From: Bacteroidales bacterium UBA2712
GTDB lineage: Bacteria > Bacteroidota > Bacteroidia > Bacteroidales > Paludibacteraceae
Length of the DNA stretch: 64,000 nt
Assembly: GCA_002354055.1 (NCBI GenBank)
Contig: DEKW01000013.1
Span: 124,001 to 188,000 of the forward strand
Reading direction: 5' to 3'
A program made the translations under genes and the position numbers. This document shows positions 8,253 to 17,440 of the stretch, piece after piece (position 1 is the stretch's first letter; every line of letters begins with the position of its first letter). The notes beneath the pieces are model-generated. The model was given only the letters and a program-made list of their open reading frames with translations. It did no database searches and had not been told where the DNA came from.

Positions 8253-8876
8253 ATGGCAATTCAATATCAATTCAATAAGACATCACTGCAGACTTTGGAG
8301 AAAGATCTGAAGATGCGGCAACGGACTTTGCCCACTTTGCAGAGCAAAGAGACTGCTCTTCGTCTCGAGGTAAAGAAGGCAAAGAAAGAACTCGAAGACC
8401 TGGACTTGGAAGTCGAGCGCCGCATCAAAGATTACGACCAGATGATTGCACTTTGGGGCGAATTTGACACTTCGCTCATCCATGTGGACGACGTACGCAT
8501 GTCTATTAAAAAGATCGCAGGCGTGCGCGTACCCGTGTTGGATGAAGTCGTCTATTCGACCAAAGAGTTTTCTTTATTCTCGTCTCCCAAATGGTTTGCA
8601 GATGGTTTTGAGCAACTCAAAGCCATTGCCGATGTCGGTATCCGACAGGAGTTCGTACGTCGAAAAGTGGAACTGCTCGAGTATGCGCGTAAGAAAACGA
8701 CGCAGAAAGTGAACCTCTTTGAGAAAGTACAGATCCCTGGGTATCAGGATGCTATACGTAAAATCAAACGATTCATGGAAGACGAAGAGAACCTCTCCAA
8801 GTCCAGCCAGAAGATCGTTAAGTCCAAACGCGAAGCCGAAGCACGCGCTGCGGAAGAGAAAGGAGGTAACGCATGA
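8253..8876 (+). CDS. V-type ATPase subunit D (central rotor shaft)
   Basis: 207 aa. N- and C-terminal long helices (LQTLEKDLKMRQRTLPTLQS; QKVNLFEKVQIPGYQDAIRK) flank a short middle region, the arrangement of the V-type D/F1-gamma-like shaft. The C-terminal helix carries many Lys and Glu. Its last codons overlap the start of subunit I (ATGA), so the two are coupled. Confidence 0.93.
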   Translation: MAIQYQFNKTSLQTLEKDLKMRQRTLPTLQSKETALRLEVKKAKKELEDLDLEVERRIKDYDQMIALWGEFDTSLIHVDDVRMSIKKIAGVRVPVLDEVVYSTKEFSLFSSPKWFADGFEQLKAIADVGIRQEFVRRKVELLEYARKKTTQKVNLFEKVQIPGYQDAIRKIKRFMEDEENLSKSSQKIVKSKREAEARAAEEKGGNA

Positions 8877-10642
8877 TTACGCAAATGAAGAAATACACCT
8901 TCTTAGTGTTCCATCGTGATTATGAACCGTTCCTGACCCAATTGCGCGAATTGGGCGTAGTAGATATCACGCTCAAATCAGCAGGCGACATAGAAAATGA
9001 CGAGCAACTGCAAGCTGCTCTCCAGCACGAAGATGAACTCCGCCGTTTGATTGCGCAAGGTGCGCCGGATCAGATGATCCAAGAGCGTGCAGCAATAGAG
9101 CAACGTATAGCTGAAGCGAAAACTGCGCAACAGCAAGTGGCTATTTGGGGCGATTTCGATGCCAAACGCATCGCGGAACTGCAAGAAGCCGGTTACACGC
9201 TGCGGTTCTTCACTTGCGCGGACAAAGCGTATAAAGAGGAGTGGGGTATCGCGGTCGCTAACGAGGGAGGAAAGACCTATTTCGTCGTAGTCGATAACTC
9301 GACATCCCGAAATATCGATATCCCGGAACTGCAGGAAAAAGCTACCGAGCTGCCGCAACCGGAGAAATCAGCGGCTCAATGGAACCAAGAGATTGACCAT
9401 CTGAAGGGTCTTTTGGCAGCGGCAGATGCGCGTATCGAAGCATGGAAAGTAGCGAATATGGAGAGGCTGAAGAAGGAACTGCAAGAGGCACGTCAACAGA
9501 TTGATTGGCAGCGAGTTCAGCTCTCAACCGACAAGCTGGTAGATGGCTCTTTGTGCCTGATTGAAGGTTTCTGTCCGATTGAGAAAGAGACAGAGTTGAA
9601 CGCGATGCTGGAATCCGCAGAAGTATATTACGAGGAAACCGACCCGACCAAGGAGGACGAAGTGCCGATTCAACTGAAGAATAACTTCTACACCCGGCTC
9701 TTTGAACCGATCACGCGGCTCTATTCGCTGCCAAATTATGCAGAGATAGATCCGACGCCTTTCTTTGCGCCGTTCTTCATGTTGTTCTTCGGACTCTGTC
9801 TGGGCGATGGAGGCTACGGCCTGTTGATCTTATTGGCAGGTATAGCTGTCATTCTCAAAGCTCCGAAACTGAAAGAGTGGGGATGGTTAGGCGTGTTTAT
9901 GGGCGCAACGACCATGATTGTCGGTATTCTGACGGGTATGTTCTTCGGAATCAATCTGGAAGAAGTGGCATTCCTTGCTCCTGTGAAGCAGTATTTCATC
10001 ATGGAGACGAACGCTACGGTGCATTTCATGGGCGGTTCGTACCATCCTATGATGGTGTTTGCCATCCTCATCGGTATATTCCAAATCTTGTTTGCTATGG
10101 GCTTCAAGGTAGTGAAGATCACCTTACGCGACGGCTTCAAATACGCGGCGTATGATTGTGCATGGCTTGTTGCTTTGGTGACGCTCATCGTCTGGGCAGC
10201 AACCGCAAGTTCGCTATCTACCATCGGGCTCTATTGCATTTATGCGATTTTGGGTATATGCGCGCTGTTCATCCTGTTCTACAGCAATCCGGATCGCAAG
10301 ATTCTGCTGGTGAATATCGGTGGCGGTTTATGGGGCACGTATAATATGGTCAGCGGCCTGCTGGGCGATGTGCTGTCGTATATCCGTTTGTTCGCGCTGG
10401 GTCTCGCTGGAGGTATTTTAGGCAATGTGTTCAATGCCTTGGCGCTTCAAGCCGGAGGGGCTTTACCCGGATGGATAGGATGGCTGCCGACCTTGCTGAT
10501 CATGGTCTTTGGTCACGCGCTTAATTTCGCGCTCTGCTTGATCTCATCCGTGGTTCACCCGATGCGTCTTACCTTTGTGGAGTTCTACAAAAATGCAGGC
10601 TTCGAAGGTGGCGGAAAAGAGTATAAACCATTCAAAAAATAA
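8873..10642 (+). CDS. V-type ATPase membrane subunit I (a)
   Basis: 589 aa. A cytoplasmic helical half (to about residue 290) is followed by about seven transmembrane segments beginning with FFAPFFMLFFGLCLGDGGYG. The conserved Arg segment LGDVLSYIRLFALGLAGGIL near residue 505 faces the K ring and is essential for ion movement in the family. The start overlaps the stop of subunit D. Confidence 0.95.
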   Translation: MITQMKKYTFLVFHRDYEPFLTQLRELGVVDITLKSAGDIENDEQLQAALQHEDELRRLIAQGAPDQMIQERAAIEQRIAEAKTAQQQVAIWGDFDAKRIAELQEAGYTLRFFTCADKAYKEEWGIAVANEGGKTYFVVVDNSTSRNIDIPELQEKATELPQPEKSAAQWNQEIDHLKGLLAAADARIEAWKVANMERLKKELQEARQQIDWQRVQLSTDKLVDGSLCLIEGFCPIEKETELNAMLESAEVYYEETDPTKEDEVPIQLKNNFYTRLFEPITRLYSLPNYAEIDPTPFFAPFFMLFFGLCLGDGGYGLLILLAGIAVILKAPKLKEWGWLGVFMGATTMIVGILTGMFFGINLEEVAFLAPVKQYFIMETNATVHFMGGSYHPMMVFAILIGIFQILFAMGFKVVKITLRDGFKYAAYDCAWLVALVTLIVWAATASSLSTIGLYCIYAILGICALFILFYSNPDRKILLVNIGGGLWGTYNMVSGLLGDVLSYIRLFALGLAGGILGNVFNALALQAGGALPGWIGWLPTLLIMVFGHALNFALCLISSVVHPMRLTFVEFYKNAGFEGGGKEYKPFKK

Positions 10643-10675
10643 CTTGTACATATTAATCATTAAATAAAAAGTATT

Positions 10676-11143
10676 ATGACATTAAATTTGATTATTGCCT
10701 TTATTGGCGTAGCATTCATGGTCGGTCTGTCCGGCGTCGGTAGTGTTTATGGTTTGACAATATGCGGTAATGCCGTAGTTGGTTCGCTCAAGAAGCGTCC
10801 GGAAGCTATGGGTACGTACATCTTACTGTCCGCACTGCCTTCTACTCAGGGTATCTACGGTTTCGTGGGATACTTTATGATTCAGAAATATCTGACAGCA
10901 GGTATTACCACTCTTCAAGCTGCAGCTATTCTGGGTGGTGGTATGGCTTTGGGTCTGGTGGCTCTTCTGTCCGCAATCCGTCAAGGTCAGGTTTGTGCTA
11001 ATGGTGTTGCAGCAACCGGAGGCGGTCACAATGTAACTGCCGGAACCATGATTATGGCCGCTTTCCCGGAGTTCTACGCTATTTTGGCACTGCTCGTAGT
11101 AATTCTTATGGGCGGTCTGATGGGCGAACCCGTAGTGCTCTAA
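10676..11143 (+). CDS. V-type ATPase proteolipid subunit K, Na+-type binding site
   Basis: 155 aa, four transmembrane helices (two hairpins), as in NtpK. The residues that hold Na+ in Enterococcus hirae NtpK have counterparts: Leu54, Thr57 and Gln58 in ALPSTQGIYGF, Gln103 in SAIRQGQV, and the ion-carrying Glu132 in AAFPEFYAIL, with Tyr61 nearby. This points to Na+ rather than H+ coupling; that step is inference by motif comparison. It is the last recognised V-ATPase gene; fabD follows after 20 nt. Confidence 0.94.
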   Translation: MTLNLIIAFIGVAFMVGLSGVGSVYGLTICGNAVVGSLKKRPEAMGTYILLSALPSTQGIYGFVGYFMIQKYLTAGITTLQAAAILGGGMALGLVALLSAIRQGQVCANGVAATGGGHNVTAGTMIMAAFPEFYAILALLVVILMGGLMGEPVVL

Positions 11144-11163
11144 ACCATTAACGCTAAACGAAA

Positions 11164-12033
11164 ATGCTGAAAGCATTTGTTTTTCCCGGACAGGGAAGCC
11201 AATTTCCGGGCATGTGCAAAGATCTGTACGATGCACACGCTGAAGCCCGTGAGATGTGCCAAACAGCCGACAGGCTGCTTGGCTTCTCGCTGACGGATGT
11301 CATGTTCAACGGCACCGCGGATGACCTCAAGCAGACCAAAGTGACGCAACCTGCCGTGTTCCTGCACTCCGTTGTGGCACAGCGTCTTATGACCATCGAG
11401 AAGCCCGACATGGTAGCCGGACACAGTCTGGGTGAGTTCAGCGCACTCGTAGCATGCGGAGCATTGCGTTTTGAGGACGCCTTATTATTAGTATCCGCGC
11501 GCGCGCAAGCGATGCAGGCTGCCTGTGAGGCCAACCCCGGCACAATGGCTGCAGTCCTCGGTTTGTCGGACGAACAGGTAGATGAGATTTGTAAAAAGCA
11601 GAGTGGAGTAGTCGTTGCTGCCAACTTCAACTGCCCGGGTCAAATCGTAATCTCCGGAGAGGTAGAGGCTGTGGACGCTGCTTGTGTAGCAATGAAAGAA
11701 GCCGGCGCACGCCGTGCGCTAAGACTCCCTGTTGGCGGAGCTTTCCACTCGCCGTTGATGCAGCCTGCAGCGGAAGATCTCAAGGCTGCAATCCTCAAAA
11801 CGGACTTCCACAAACCCTTCTGCCCGATCTATCAGAATGTGACTGCCAAAGCAGAAACGAAGCCGGAAATTATCCGCGAAAACCTCCTAAAACAACTCAC
11901 AGCCCCCGTTCGCTGGACGCAATCTGTGCAGAATATAATTACGGATGGCGCAACAGAGTTCTATGAGTTTGGTCCGGGAGATGTACTCAAAGGCTTGATT
12001 CGCAAGATCAATCCGGAGGTGCAGGTCGGATAA
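11164..12033 (+). CDS. fabD: Malonyl-CoA:ACP transacylase FabD
   Basis: 289 aa. It opens with FVFPGQGSQFPGM. The acyl-carrying Ser is Ser88 in AGHSLGE, and the partner His is His195 in GGAFHSPLM. The QPAVFLHS and GPGDVLKGL motifs are also present. It transfers malonyl from CoA to acyl carrier protein for fatty acid synthesis. It follows the V-ATPase K gene closely and may be read from the same promoter. Confidence 0.97.
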   Translation: MLKAFVFPGQGSQFPGMCKDLYDAHAEAREMCQTADRLLGFSLTDVMFNGTADDLKQTKVTQPAVFLHSVVAQRLMTIEKPDMVAGHSLGEFSALVACGALRFEDALLLVSARAQAMQAACEANPGTMAAVLGLSDEQVDEICKKQSGVVVAANFNCPGQIVISGEVEAVDAACVAMKEAGARRALRLPVGGAFHSPLMQPAAEDLKAAILKTDFHKPFCPIYQNVTAKAETKPEIIRENLLKQLTAPVRWTQSVQNIITDGATEFYEFGPGDVLKGLIRKINPEVQVG

Positions 12034-12072
12034 AATGTACAAATTGTAAATGACTAAATTGTAAATATCATC
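12034..12072 (+). repeat. Intercistronic AAATTGTAAATG word array
   Basis: The 39-nt gap between fabD and ferritin holds two imperfect copies of AAATTGTAAAT separated by GACTA, like the array between the V-ATPase A and B genes. Confidence 0.5.
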
Positions 12073-12594
12073 ATGATTTCAAAAAGATTAGAAGAGGCAA
12101 TTAATGCCCAGATCAATGCCGAGATGTGGTCGGCATATTTATACCTTAGCATGTCTGCTTATTGCCAGGACAAAGGTTATGCTGGCATGGCAAACTGGTT
12201 CGCTATCCAATTCAAGGAGGAGCAGGACCATGCGCAGATTTTCTACAACTACCTCATCAGCCGTGGCGGCCGTGTGCTGCTAAAGGCTATCGATGCTGTT
12301 GAGACCGAGTGGGCTTCCCCGCTGGCCGCATTTGAGAACACCTACGAGCACGAGCAACACGTTACTGCGCTCATCAACAACCTCATGCATATTGCAGTAG
12401 AGGAGAAAGACTACGCAGCGCAAAGCCGTCTGCAATGGTTCATCGACGAGCAGGTAGAAGAGGAAGAGAACGCCGTTGAAATCATCAACAAACTCAAGAT
12501 GCTGGACGGCAACAGCTACGGTCTCTACGTGCTGGATCAGGAACTGGCGGCACGCGTATATGCAACGCCGTCACCTTTGGCTGCTAAAGCGTAA
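12073..12594 (+). CDS. ftnA: Bacterial non-haem ferritin
   Basis: 173 aa. A four-helix bundle with ferroxidase residues: Glu in AEMWSAYLYLSM, the EEQDHAQIF pair (Glu and His), Glu in AVEEKDYAAQSRLQWFIDEQ and QVEEEENAVEII. Stores iron as a 24-mer shell in the cytoplasm. Its stop overlaps the ATG of the GH53 gene (TAATG), unusual for such unrelated functions. Confidence 0.95.
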   Translation: MISKRLEEAINAQINAEMWSAYLYLSMSAYCQDKGYAGMANWFAIQFKEEQDHAQIFYNYLISRGGRVLLKAIDAVETEWASPLAAFENTYEHEQHVTALINNLMHIAVEEKDYAAQSRLQWFIDEQVEEEENAVEIINKLKMLDGNSYGLYVLDQELAARVYATPSPLAAKA

Positions 12595-13628
12595 TGAAGA
12601 AATTTATTCTCATAGCCCTCGCCTGCGGACTATTCTGTAGTTGTTATCACAAGACGGATAGTCCGCGTGGCTCATGGGCAAGGGGGGCTGATCTTAGTTG
12701 GTTGAGTGAGATGGAGCATGATAGCATGTTCCATGACGATTGTATGGCCACGTTGCGCGAGATGGGTATGAACGCCGTGCGACTTCGTGTATGGGTCAAT
12801 CACAAGACAGGATGGAGCAACAAGGACGACATGCTCGCTCTCGCTAAACGGGCAGCCCAACAGGGGCAACGGATCATGATAGATATCCATTATTCGGATT
12901 TCTTCGCTGACCCGAGCCACCAGACTATTCCTGCTGCATGGCAGAACTATGACTATGAAACGATGCTGGAAGCCGTGCGTGAGCACACGCTCGATATCCT
13001 TTATACCCTCAAAGAAGCCGGAATCAAGCCCGAATGGGTACAAATCGGCAATGAGACACCCAATGGTATGTTATGGCCGATGGGAAAGGTAAATAAGGAA
13101 GAAGGCGAGTGGGCGCACTATGCCGGATTTACGGCGATGGGGTATAAATCCGCAAAGGAGGCATTCCCGGATATCACCGTCATCGTTCATGTTGATAACG
13201 CCTATGAGCAGCGCGATTGGTTCTGGGCTCAGATGGCGGCTCACGGCGGCAAATGGGATATGATTGGACTGTCTCATTACCCGATGATGAGCGCTTGGAA
13301 CGGCGGTAAGACATGGCAGGAAATGAACGAACTGGCGGAAGCCAATATCCGCCGTCTTATCAGCCAATGGCATTGCCCGGTGATGATTGCGGAGATCGGT
13401 ATGTTTGCTAACGACACGCTTTCTGCTACCGTCATGGCGGATTTTGTGGAGCGTGCGCAAACCATAGATTCATGTGCCGGTATCTTCTACTGGGAGCCGG
13501 AGTGCTATGGTAATTGGAGGCCGGGGGAGTATATACCGCTGGGTTGGAACGGCTATGATATGGGAGCCTTCACGCCGGAAGGAAAACCTTCTGAAGTGAT
13601 GGAGATTCTCCTTTCAAGCCATAAGTGA
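12594..13628 (+). CDS. GH53 endo-beta-1,4-galactanase lipoprotein
   Basis: 344 aa. A lipoprotein signal (ALACGLFCSC) suggests anchoring at the cell surface or periplasm. The GH53 barrel is recognised from GADLSWLSEME, LREMGMNAVRLRVWV and IDIHYSDFFADPSHQTIPAAW. The general acid/base is Glu154 in QIGNETPNGMLWP and the nucleophile Glu267 in VMIAEIG. It would cleave beta-1,4-galactan side chains of pectin. No SusC/D pair is adjacent, so it is an isolated glycanase gene translationally coupled to ferritin. Confidence 0.92.
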   Translation: MKKFILIALACGLFCSCYHKTDSPRGSWARGADLSWLSEMEHDSMFHDDCMATLREMGMNAVRLRVWVNHKTGWSNKDDMLALAKRAAQQGQRIMIDIHYSDFFADPSHQTIPAAWQNYDYETMLEAVREHTLDILYTLKEAGIKPEWVQIGNETPNGMLWPMGKVNKEEGEWAHYAGFTAMGYKSAKEAFPDITVIVHVDNAYEQRDWFWAQMAAHGGKWDMIGLSHYPMMSAWNGGKTWQEMNELAEANIRRLISQWHCPVMIAEIGMFANDTLSATVMADFVERAQTIDSCAGIFYWEPECYGNWRPGEYIPLGWNGYDMGAFTPEGKPSEVMEILLSSHK

Positions 13629-13664
13629 TAGATATAAATATTTGTAAAATTTTATATATAGGGA

Positions 13665-14438
13665 ATGAAAGATATTTTTGATTTAACAGGCCGCGTAGCG
13701 TTGGTAACCGGTTGTTCGGGCGGCTTGGGAGTGCAGATGGCTAAAGCGCTTGCGGCTCGTGGAGCGAACTTGGTGATTATCGCTCGTCGGTATGAGAAGT
13801 TGGTAGAAGTGCAGAAAGCCATTGAGGCAGAGTTTGGTATTCAGGTATTGCCGTTACAATGCGACATCACCAATACCGAGGCTGTCAATTGGATGGTAGA
13901 TAAAGCCATCAAACAGTTTGGACGCATTGATATTGTCGTAAATAACGCCGGCACAGGAGCAGTTGCTCCGGCGGAGGATATTACCGATACGCAGTTTGAA
14001 AATGAGATGCAGACGGATCTCTTTGGTACGTTCCGCGTAGCTCGCGCAGTAGCGAAGAAATCGATGATCCCGAATAACTATGGTCGCGTGATCAATATCG
14101 CATCCATGTATGGTCTTGTGGGTAATAAGATTGCTCCCGCAGCCCCTTACCATGCTGCCAAAGGCGGTGTTGTCAACCTGACGCGTGCTTTGGCTGCAGA
14201 GTGGGGTAAACACGGCATTACGGTCAATACCATCTGTCCGGGTTATTTCATTACACCGCTGACCAAAGAGACTTTGGAGTCTGAATATTTCGCCAATTAC
14301 GCAAAAACGGTTATCCCGATGGAGCGTTATGGTCATGAGGGCGAACTGGATAGTGCTGTGGTATTTCTGGCTTCCGATGCTTCGACATATGTTACCGGTG
14401 TGGCTCTGCCGGTAGATGGCGGATACACATGCGTATAA
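13665..14438 (+). CDS. SDR-family oxidoreductase, gluconate 5-dehydrogenase-like
   Basis: 257 aa. The NAD(P)-binding motif is TGCSGGLG near residue 15, NNAG is near 92, the catalytic Ser is in INIASMYG and the Tyr/Lys pair in YHAAKGG. The C-terminus VTGVALPVDGGYT is standard for classical SDRs. Overall it resembles gluconate 5-dehydrogenase or 3-oxoacyl-ACP reductase. The substrate is not settled by sequence. It is 36 nt after the galactanase gene, so sugar-acid metabolism is plausible. Confidence 0.85.
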   Translation: MKDIFDLTGRVALVTGCSGGLGVQMAKALAARGANLVIIARRYEKLVEVQKAIEAEFGIQVLPLQCDITNTEAVNWMVDKAIKQFGRIDIVVNNAGTGAVAPAEDITDTQFENEMQTDLFGTFRVARAVAKKSMIPNNYGRVINIASMYGLVGNKIAPAAPYHAAKGGVVNLTRALAAEWGKHGITVNTICPGYFITPLTKETLESEYFANYAKTVIPMERYGHEGELDSAVVFLASDASTYVTGVALPVDGGYTCV

Positions 14439-14440
14439 TT

Positions 14441-14566
14441 ACGCTAAACAGGCTCAAGGTGGTGGATTATTTCACCACTGCCTTCTTTACCATCGAAGTC
14501 TCGCTGCGTATCTGGTGTGCCGACCTCATTGACGACAAATATAGATGTAGATTTCGGAATGGCTGA
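14441..14566 (+). pseudogene. Relic of a voltage-sensor ion channel (S1-S2 fragment)
   Basis: Directly after the SDR stop, an open frame without a start reads LKVVDYFTTAFFTIEVSLRI and then WCADLIDD before a TGA. This is the S2-helix signature of voltage-gated channels (compare the FLFEMIVKHS region of the next gene). No pore or S4 remains. It is most simply the remnant of a third channel gene lost by deletion next to two intact ones. Confidence 0.55.
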
Positions 14567-14591
14567 TTATATTAACTAATTATATGTGAAG

Positions 14592-15371
14592 ATGAAAGAT
14601 CGCTTGAAAATACTCTTATTAAATGACAAGTTTATCCTTGTGGTTATTTTGATAAACTCAGTCCTGATCTATATGCAAGTAGCCGGATATGAAGATAAGT
14701 TTATCGGCTCCTTGGATATGGTGTGTACACTCATCTTCCTGTTTGAAATGATCGTCAAACATAGTGAATACGGTTTTCGGGAGTATTGGCGAGACGGGTG
14801 GAATAGATTGGATGGAACATTAGTAATACTTTCATTGCCATCTGTGGCCGCGCTCTTTATTCCTAATGAGTATACGGGCTTGTCATTATTCATGATCTTC
14901 CGTCTTTTACGTGTGATTCGATTCTTCCGCGTATTACATTTCTTTCCTAATTTCACCAAAGTAGTGCAAGGCTTTAAAGCAGCAATGCGAGAGTCGTATG
15001 CAATATTATTAAGTTTTGCGGTTATTATTGTTATTTTTGGCTTACTCAATTGTAGTTTGTTCAGGGAGGCAGATCCTGAGCACTTTCAAACGCCTTTGCG
15101 TTCTATTTATGCAGTATTTCAAATATGCACTATCGAAGGCTGGTACGAGATTCCCAATACAGTCGCATCTTATTACGGTGCGTCTTCGGTAACCGCTGAA
15201 TTTATCCGTTTGTATTTCTGTGCGTTGCTTATATTAGGCGGCATTATTGGCATGTCATTCATTAATTCTATCTTCGTTGATGCAATGGTGGCTGATAATA
15301 ATGATGTGGTCAAAGCTAAATTGGAAGAGATACAAAAGACACTAGATGAACTAAAAGAAAAATCTAAATGA
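14592..15371 (+). CDS. Bacterial voltage-gated Na+/Ca2+-type channel
   Basis: 259 aa from ATG 14592. Six transmembrane segments: S4 is FRLLRVIRFFRVLHFF near residues 98-113 with Arg at every third position, and the pore loop CTIEGWYEIP carries the selectivity-filter Glu and Trp seen in NaChBac-like and CavAb-like channels. A C-terminal coiled coil (AKLEEIQKTLDELKEK) matches the tetramerisation helix of these channels. It probably conducts Na+ when depolarised. Selectivity between Na+ and Ca2+ cannot be fixed by eye. Confidence 0.9.
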   Translation: MKDRLKILLLNDKFILVVILINSVLIYMQVAGYEDKFIGSLDMVCTLIFLFEMIVKHSEYGFREYWRDGWNRLDGTLVILSLPSVAALFIPNEYTGLSLFMIFRLLRVIRFFRVLHFFPNFTKVVQGFKAAMRESYAILLSFAVIIVIFGLLNCSLFREADPEHFQTPLRSIYAVFQICTIEGWYEIPNTVASYYGASSVTAEFIRLYFCALLILGGIIGMSFINSIFVDAMVADNNDVVKAKLEEIQKTLDELKEKSK

Positions 15372-15387
15372 TAGTGTACACGACAAT

Positions 15388-16128
15388 ATGGGCTGGAGAA
15401 ACAAAATATACGACACGATAGAGACAGAACGCAACTCAATCATTAGCAAAATATATGATTGGTCAATGTTGTTTTTTATTGTCATCAGTATTATTCCGCT
15501 TGCGTTTCGTGAACAGAATGTGTGGTTAGAATGGTTTGACAAAGTATCAGTTACGGTCTTTATTGTCGATTATTTGCTACGTTGGTTAACTGCTGACCTG
15601 CGCATGAATAATCGCCCTAAATGGGTGGCTTTTCTTACGTACCCATTTTCTGCCTTCGCAATCGTAGATTTACTATCTATCTTACCTTCTGTAGCCTTTG
15701 TGAACAAGGCTCTCAAATTATTCCGTATTACGCGTCTTTTTAAAATACTGCGCGTGTTCAAATTCATTCGCTACTCAAGGAATGTACAAATTTTGTTAAA
15801 AGTACTCTACAAAGAGCGTCATATCCTGTTTGTCGTATTATGGATTGCGCTATTTTACATAGTAGTTACAGCATTAATAATGTTTAATGTAGAAGAGTCT
15901 GCAATGTTTGAGGATTTCTTTGATGCTCTCTATTGGGCCACTACTACGCTAACAACTGTTGGGTATGGCGATATCTATCCCGCAACTGATATGGGGAGAA
16001 TAATAAGTATGCTTTCCGCTATTCTGGGTGTGGCTATTATTGCTTTGCCGTCAGGTGTAATTACGGCAAGTTACTTAGACGAGTTGAGAGAAGCGAAGAA
16101 TGAGGAAAAAGATACTCAAACCAGATAA
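15388..16128 (+). CDS. Voltage-gated K+ channel
   Basis: 246 aa. Six transmembrane segments with a basic S4 (LFRITRLFKILRVFKFIR) and the canonical K+ filter TTTLTTVGYGDIYP. The S2 region is VTVFIVDYLLRWLTAD. The short cytoplasmic tail is charged. It starts 16 nt after the Na+-type channel stop, so both are likely made together: paired depolarising and repolarising channels. Confidence 0.92.
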   Translation: MGWRNKIYDTIETERNSIISKIYDWSMLFFIVISIIPLAFREQNVWLEWFDKVSVTVFIVDYLLRWLTADLRMNNRPKWVAFLTYPFSAFAIVDLLSILPSVAFVNKALKLFRITRLFKILRVFKFIRYSRNVQILLKVLYKERHILFVVLWIALFYIVVTALIMFNVEESAMFEDFFDALYWATTTLTTVGYGDIYPATDMGRIISMLSAILGVAIIALPSGVITASYLDELREAKNEEKDTQTR

Positions 16129-16133
16129 TTCAT

Positions 16134-16961
16134 ATGCGAAAAAGAAACAAAATTTATACTATTTTACTGATGGCAGGTATAGTTATATTTGCTACGCTTT
16201 TTATCGGGTTCCGGATGTTGGATAGAGGAGAAACTACCGACAAAAGTGCTCCTATTACTGACGATTTGCCATACGAATTGCCGCGATTGAATAATCATCA
16301 GCCGGAACAAGTGATTGAACACTTGGGATACACAGTCAGTTATAATCCCCAATGGCTTGTGCCTAATTGGGTGGCATATGAATTAACCAATTCCGAGACA
16401 TTCGGAGAGCAAGAGCGTTCTAATCATTTTAAGCCGGATCCTTTAGTAAAAGGAGATCCGGTTGTGACGAGTGATTATTCAAAATCCGGATATGACAGAG
16501 GCCACATGGCTCCAGCGGCGGATATGAAATGGTCAGAACAAGCGATGCGTGAAAGTTTTTACATGACTAACATCTGCCCGCAAACACATAGTCTTAATGC
16601 AGGAGATTGGAAAGATTTAGAGGAACTGGCCCGAGATTGGGCACAACAGTATGGAAGTATTTATATCGCTTGCGGTCCCATAATGGAAGCCAACTATCAA
16701 ACGATAGGAAAAACTCATTCAATAGCTGTTCCTTCTGCATTTTATAAAGTATTTCTTCGCAAAATTTGCAATGGTGGATGGACTTCTATCGGATTTGTTA
16801 TGCCCAATAAGGCAGGAAACCGACCTCTGATGACATATATGTTTACAGTAGATGAGGTCGAAGAACAAACCGGCCTGGATTTCTTTTACAATCTACCGGA
16901 TAGTATAGAGTCTCAAGTAGAAAACAGCTATTCTGTCTCTGATTGGACACTTTCGCGTTAA
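16134..16961 (+). CDS. DNA/RNA non-specific endonuclease, membrane-anchored or secreted
   Basis: 275 aa. An N-terminal hydrophobic helix (IYTILLMAGIVIFATLFIGF) acts as signal or anchor. The beta-beta-alpha-metal nuclease motif is DRGHMAPAAD at residues 121-130, with His124 as general base, and TNICPQTHSLNAGDW contributes the metal-binding Asn. NucA/EndoG family. It likely works outside the cytoplasm, for nucleic-acid scavenging. It starts 5 nt after the K+ channel gene. Confidence 0.93.
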   Translation: MRKRNKIYTILLMAGIVIFATLFIGFRMLDRGETTDKSAPITDDLPYELPRLNNHQPEQVIEHLGYTVSYNPQWLVPNWVAYELTNSETFGEQERSNHFKPDPLVKGDPVVTSDYSKSGYDRGHMAPAADMKWSEQAMRESFYMTNICPQTHSLNAGDWKDLEELARDWAQQYGSIYIACGPIMEANYQTIGKTHSIAVPSAFYKVFLRKICNGGWTSIGFVMPNKAGNRPLMTYMFTVDEVEEQTGLDFFYNLPDSIESQVENSYSVSDWTLSR

Positions 16962-16975
16962 CTGTATCACATAAA

Positions 16976-17440
16976 ATGACAAAGATCCTGTTTATATGTC
17001 ATGGTAATATATGCCGTTCTCCGATGGCGGAGTTTATTATGAAGCACTTGTGCCGAGAAGCAGGAGTGGAAAAGCAGTTTGAGATTGCATCTGCCGCTGT
17101 TTCAACGGAGGAAATAGGGAACGACATATATCCGCCGGCTAAACGAGTGCTTACAGCGCATGGCATACCTTTCTCACGTCGTGCGGCCAGGCAGATCACA
17201 AAGGCGGATTTGGATATCTATGATCATATTATTTGTGCGGACAGATCGAATATCCGGATTATGAAGTATCTTTTGGGAGAAGATAAACTCAACAATTCCC
17301 ATGCCAAGATCTCTATGATGATGGAGTGGGTGGGGCAGAATAGAGATGTCTCTGATCCTTGGTACACCGGTGATTTCGAAACCGCGTATGAAGATATCTA
17401 CGCTTCCTGCAAGGCTATAAATCAATCTCTTGCGAAATAA
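16976..17440 (+). CDS. Low-molecular-weight protein-tyrosine phosphatase
   Basis: 154 aa. The P-loop CHGNICRSP near the N-terminus contains the nucleophile Cys8 and Arg14; the general acid is in VSDPWYTGDFE near residue 125. Full length for the family. The ATG at 16976 places the P-loop at the usual distance from the start. Substrate could be a tyrosine kinase such as those of polysaccharide export, but none is nearby. Confidence 0.94.
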   Translation: MTKILFICHGNICRSPMAEFIMKHLCREAGVEKQFEIASAAVSTEEIGNDIYPPAKRVLTAHGIPFSRRAARQITKADLDIYDHIICADRSNIRIMKYLLGEDKLNNSHAKISMMMEWVGQNRDVSDPWYTGDFETAYEDIYASCKAINQSLAK

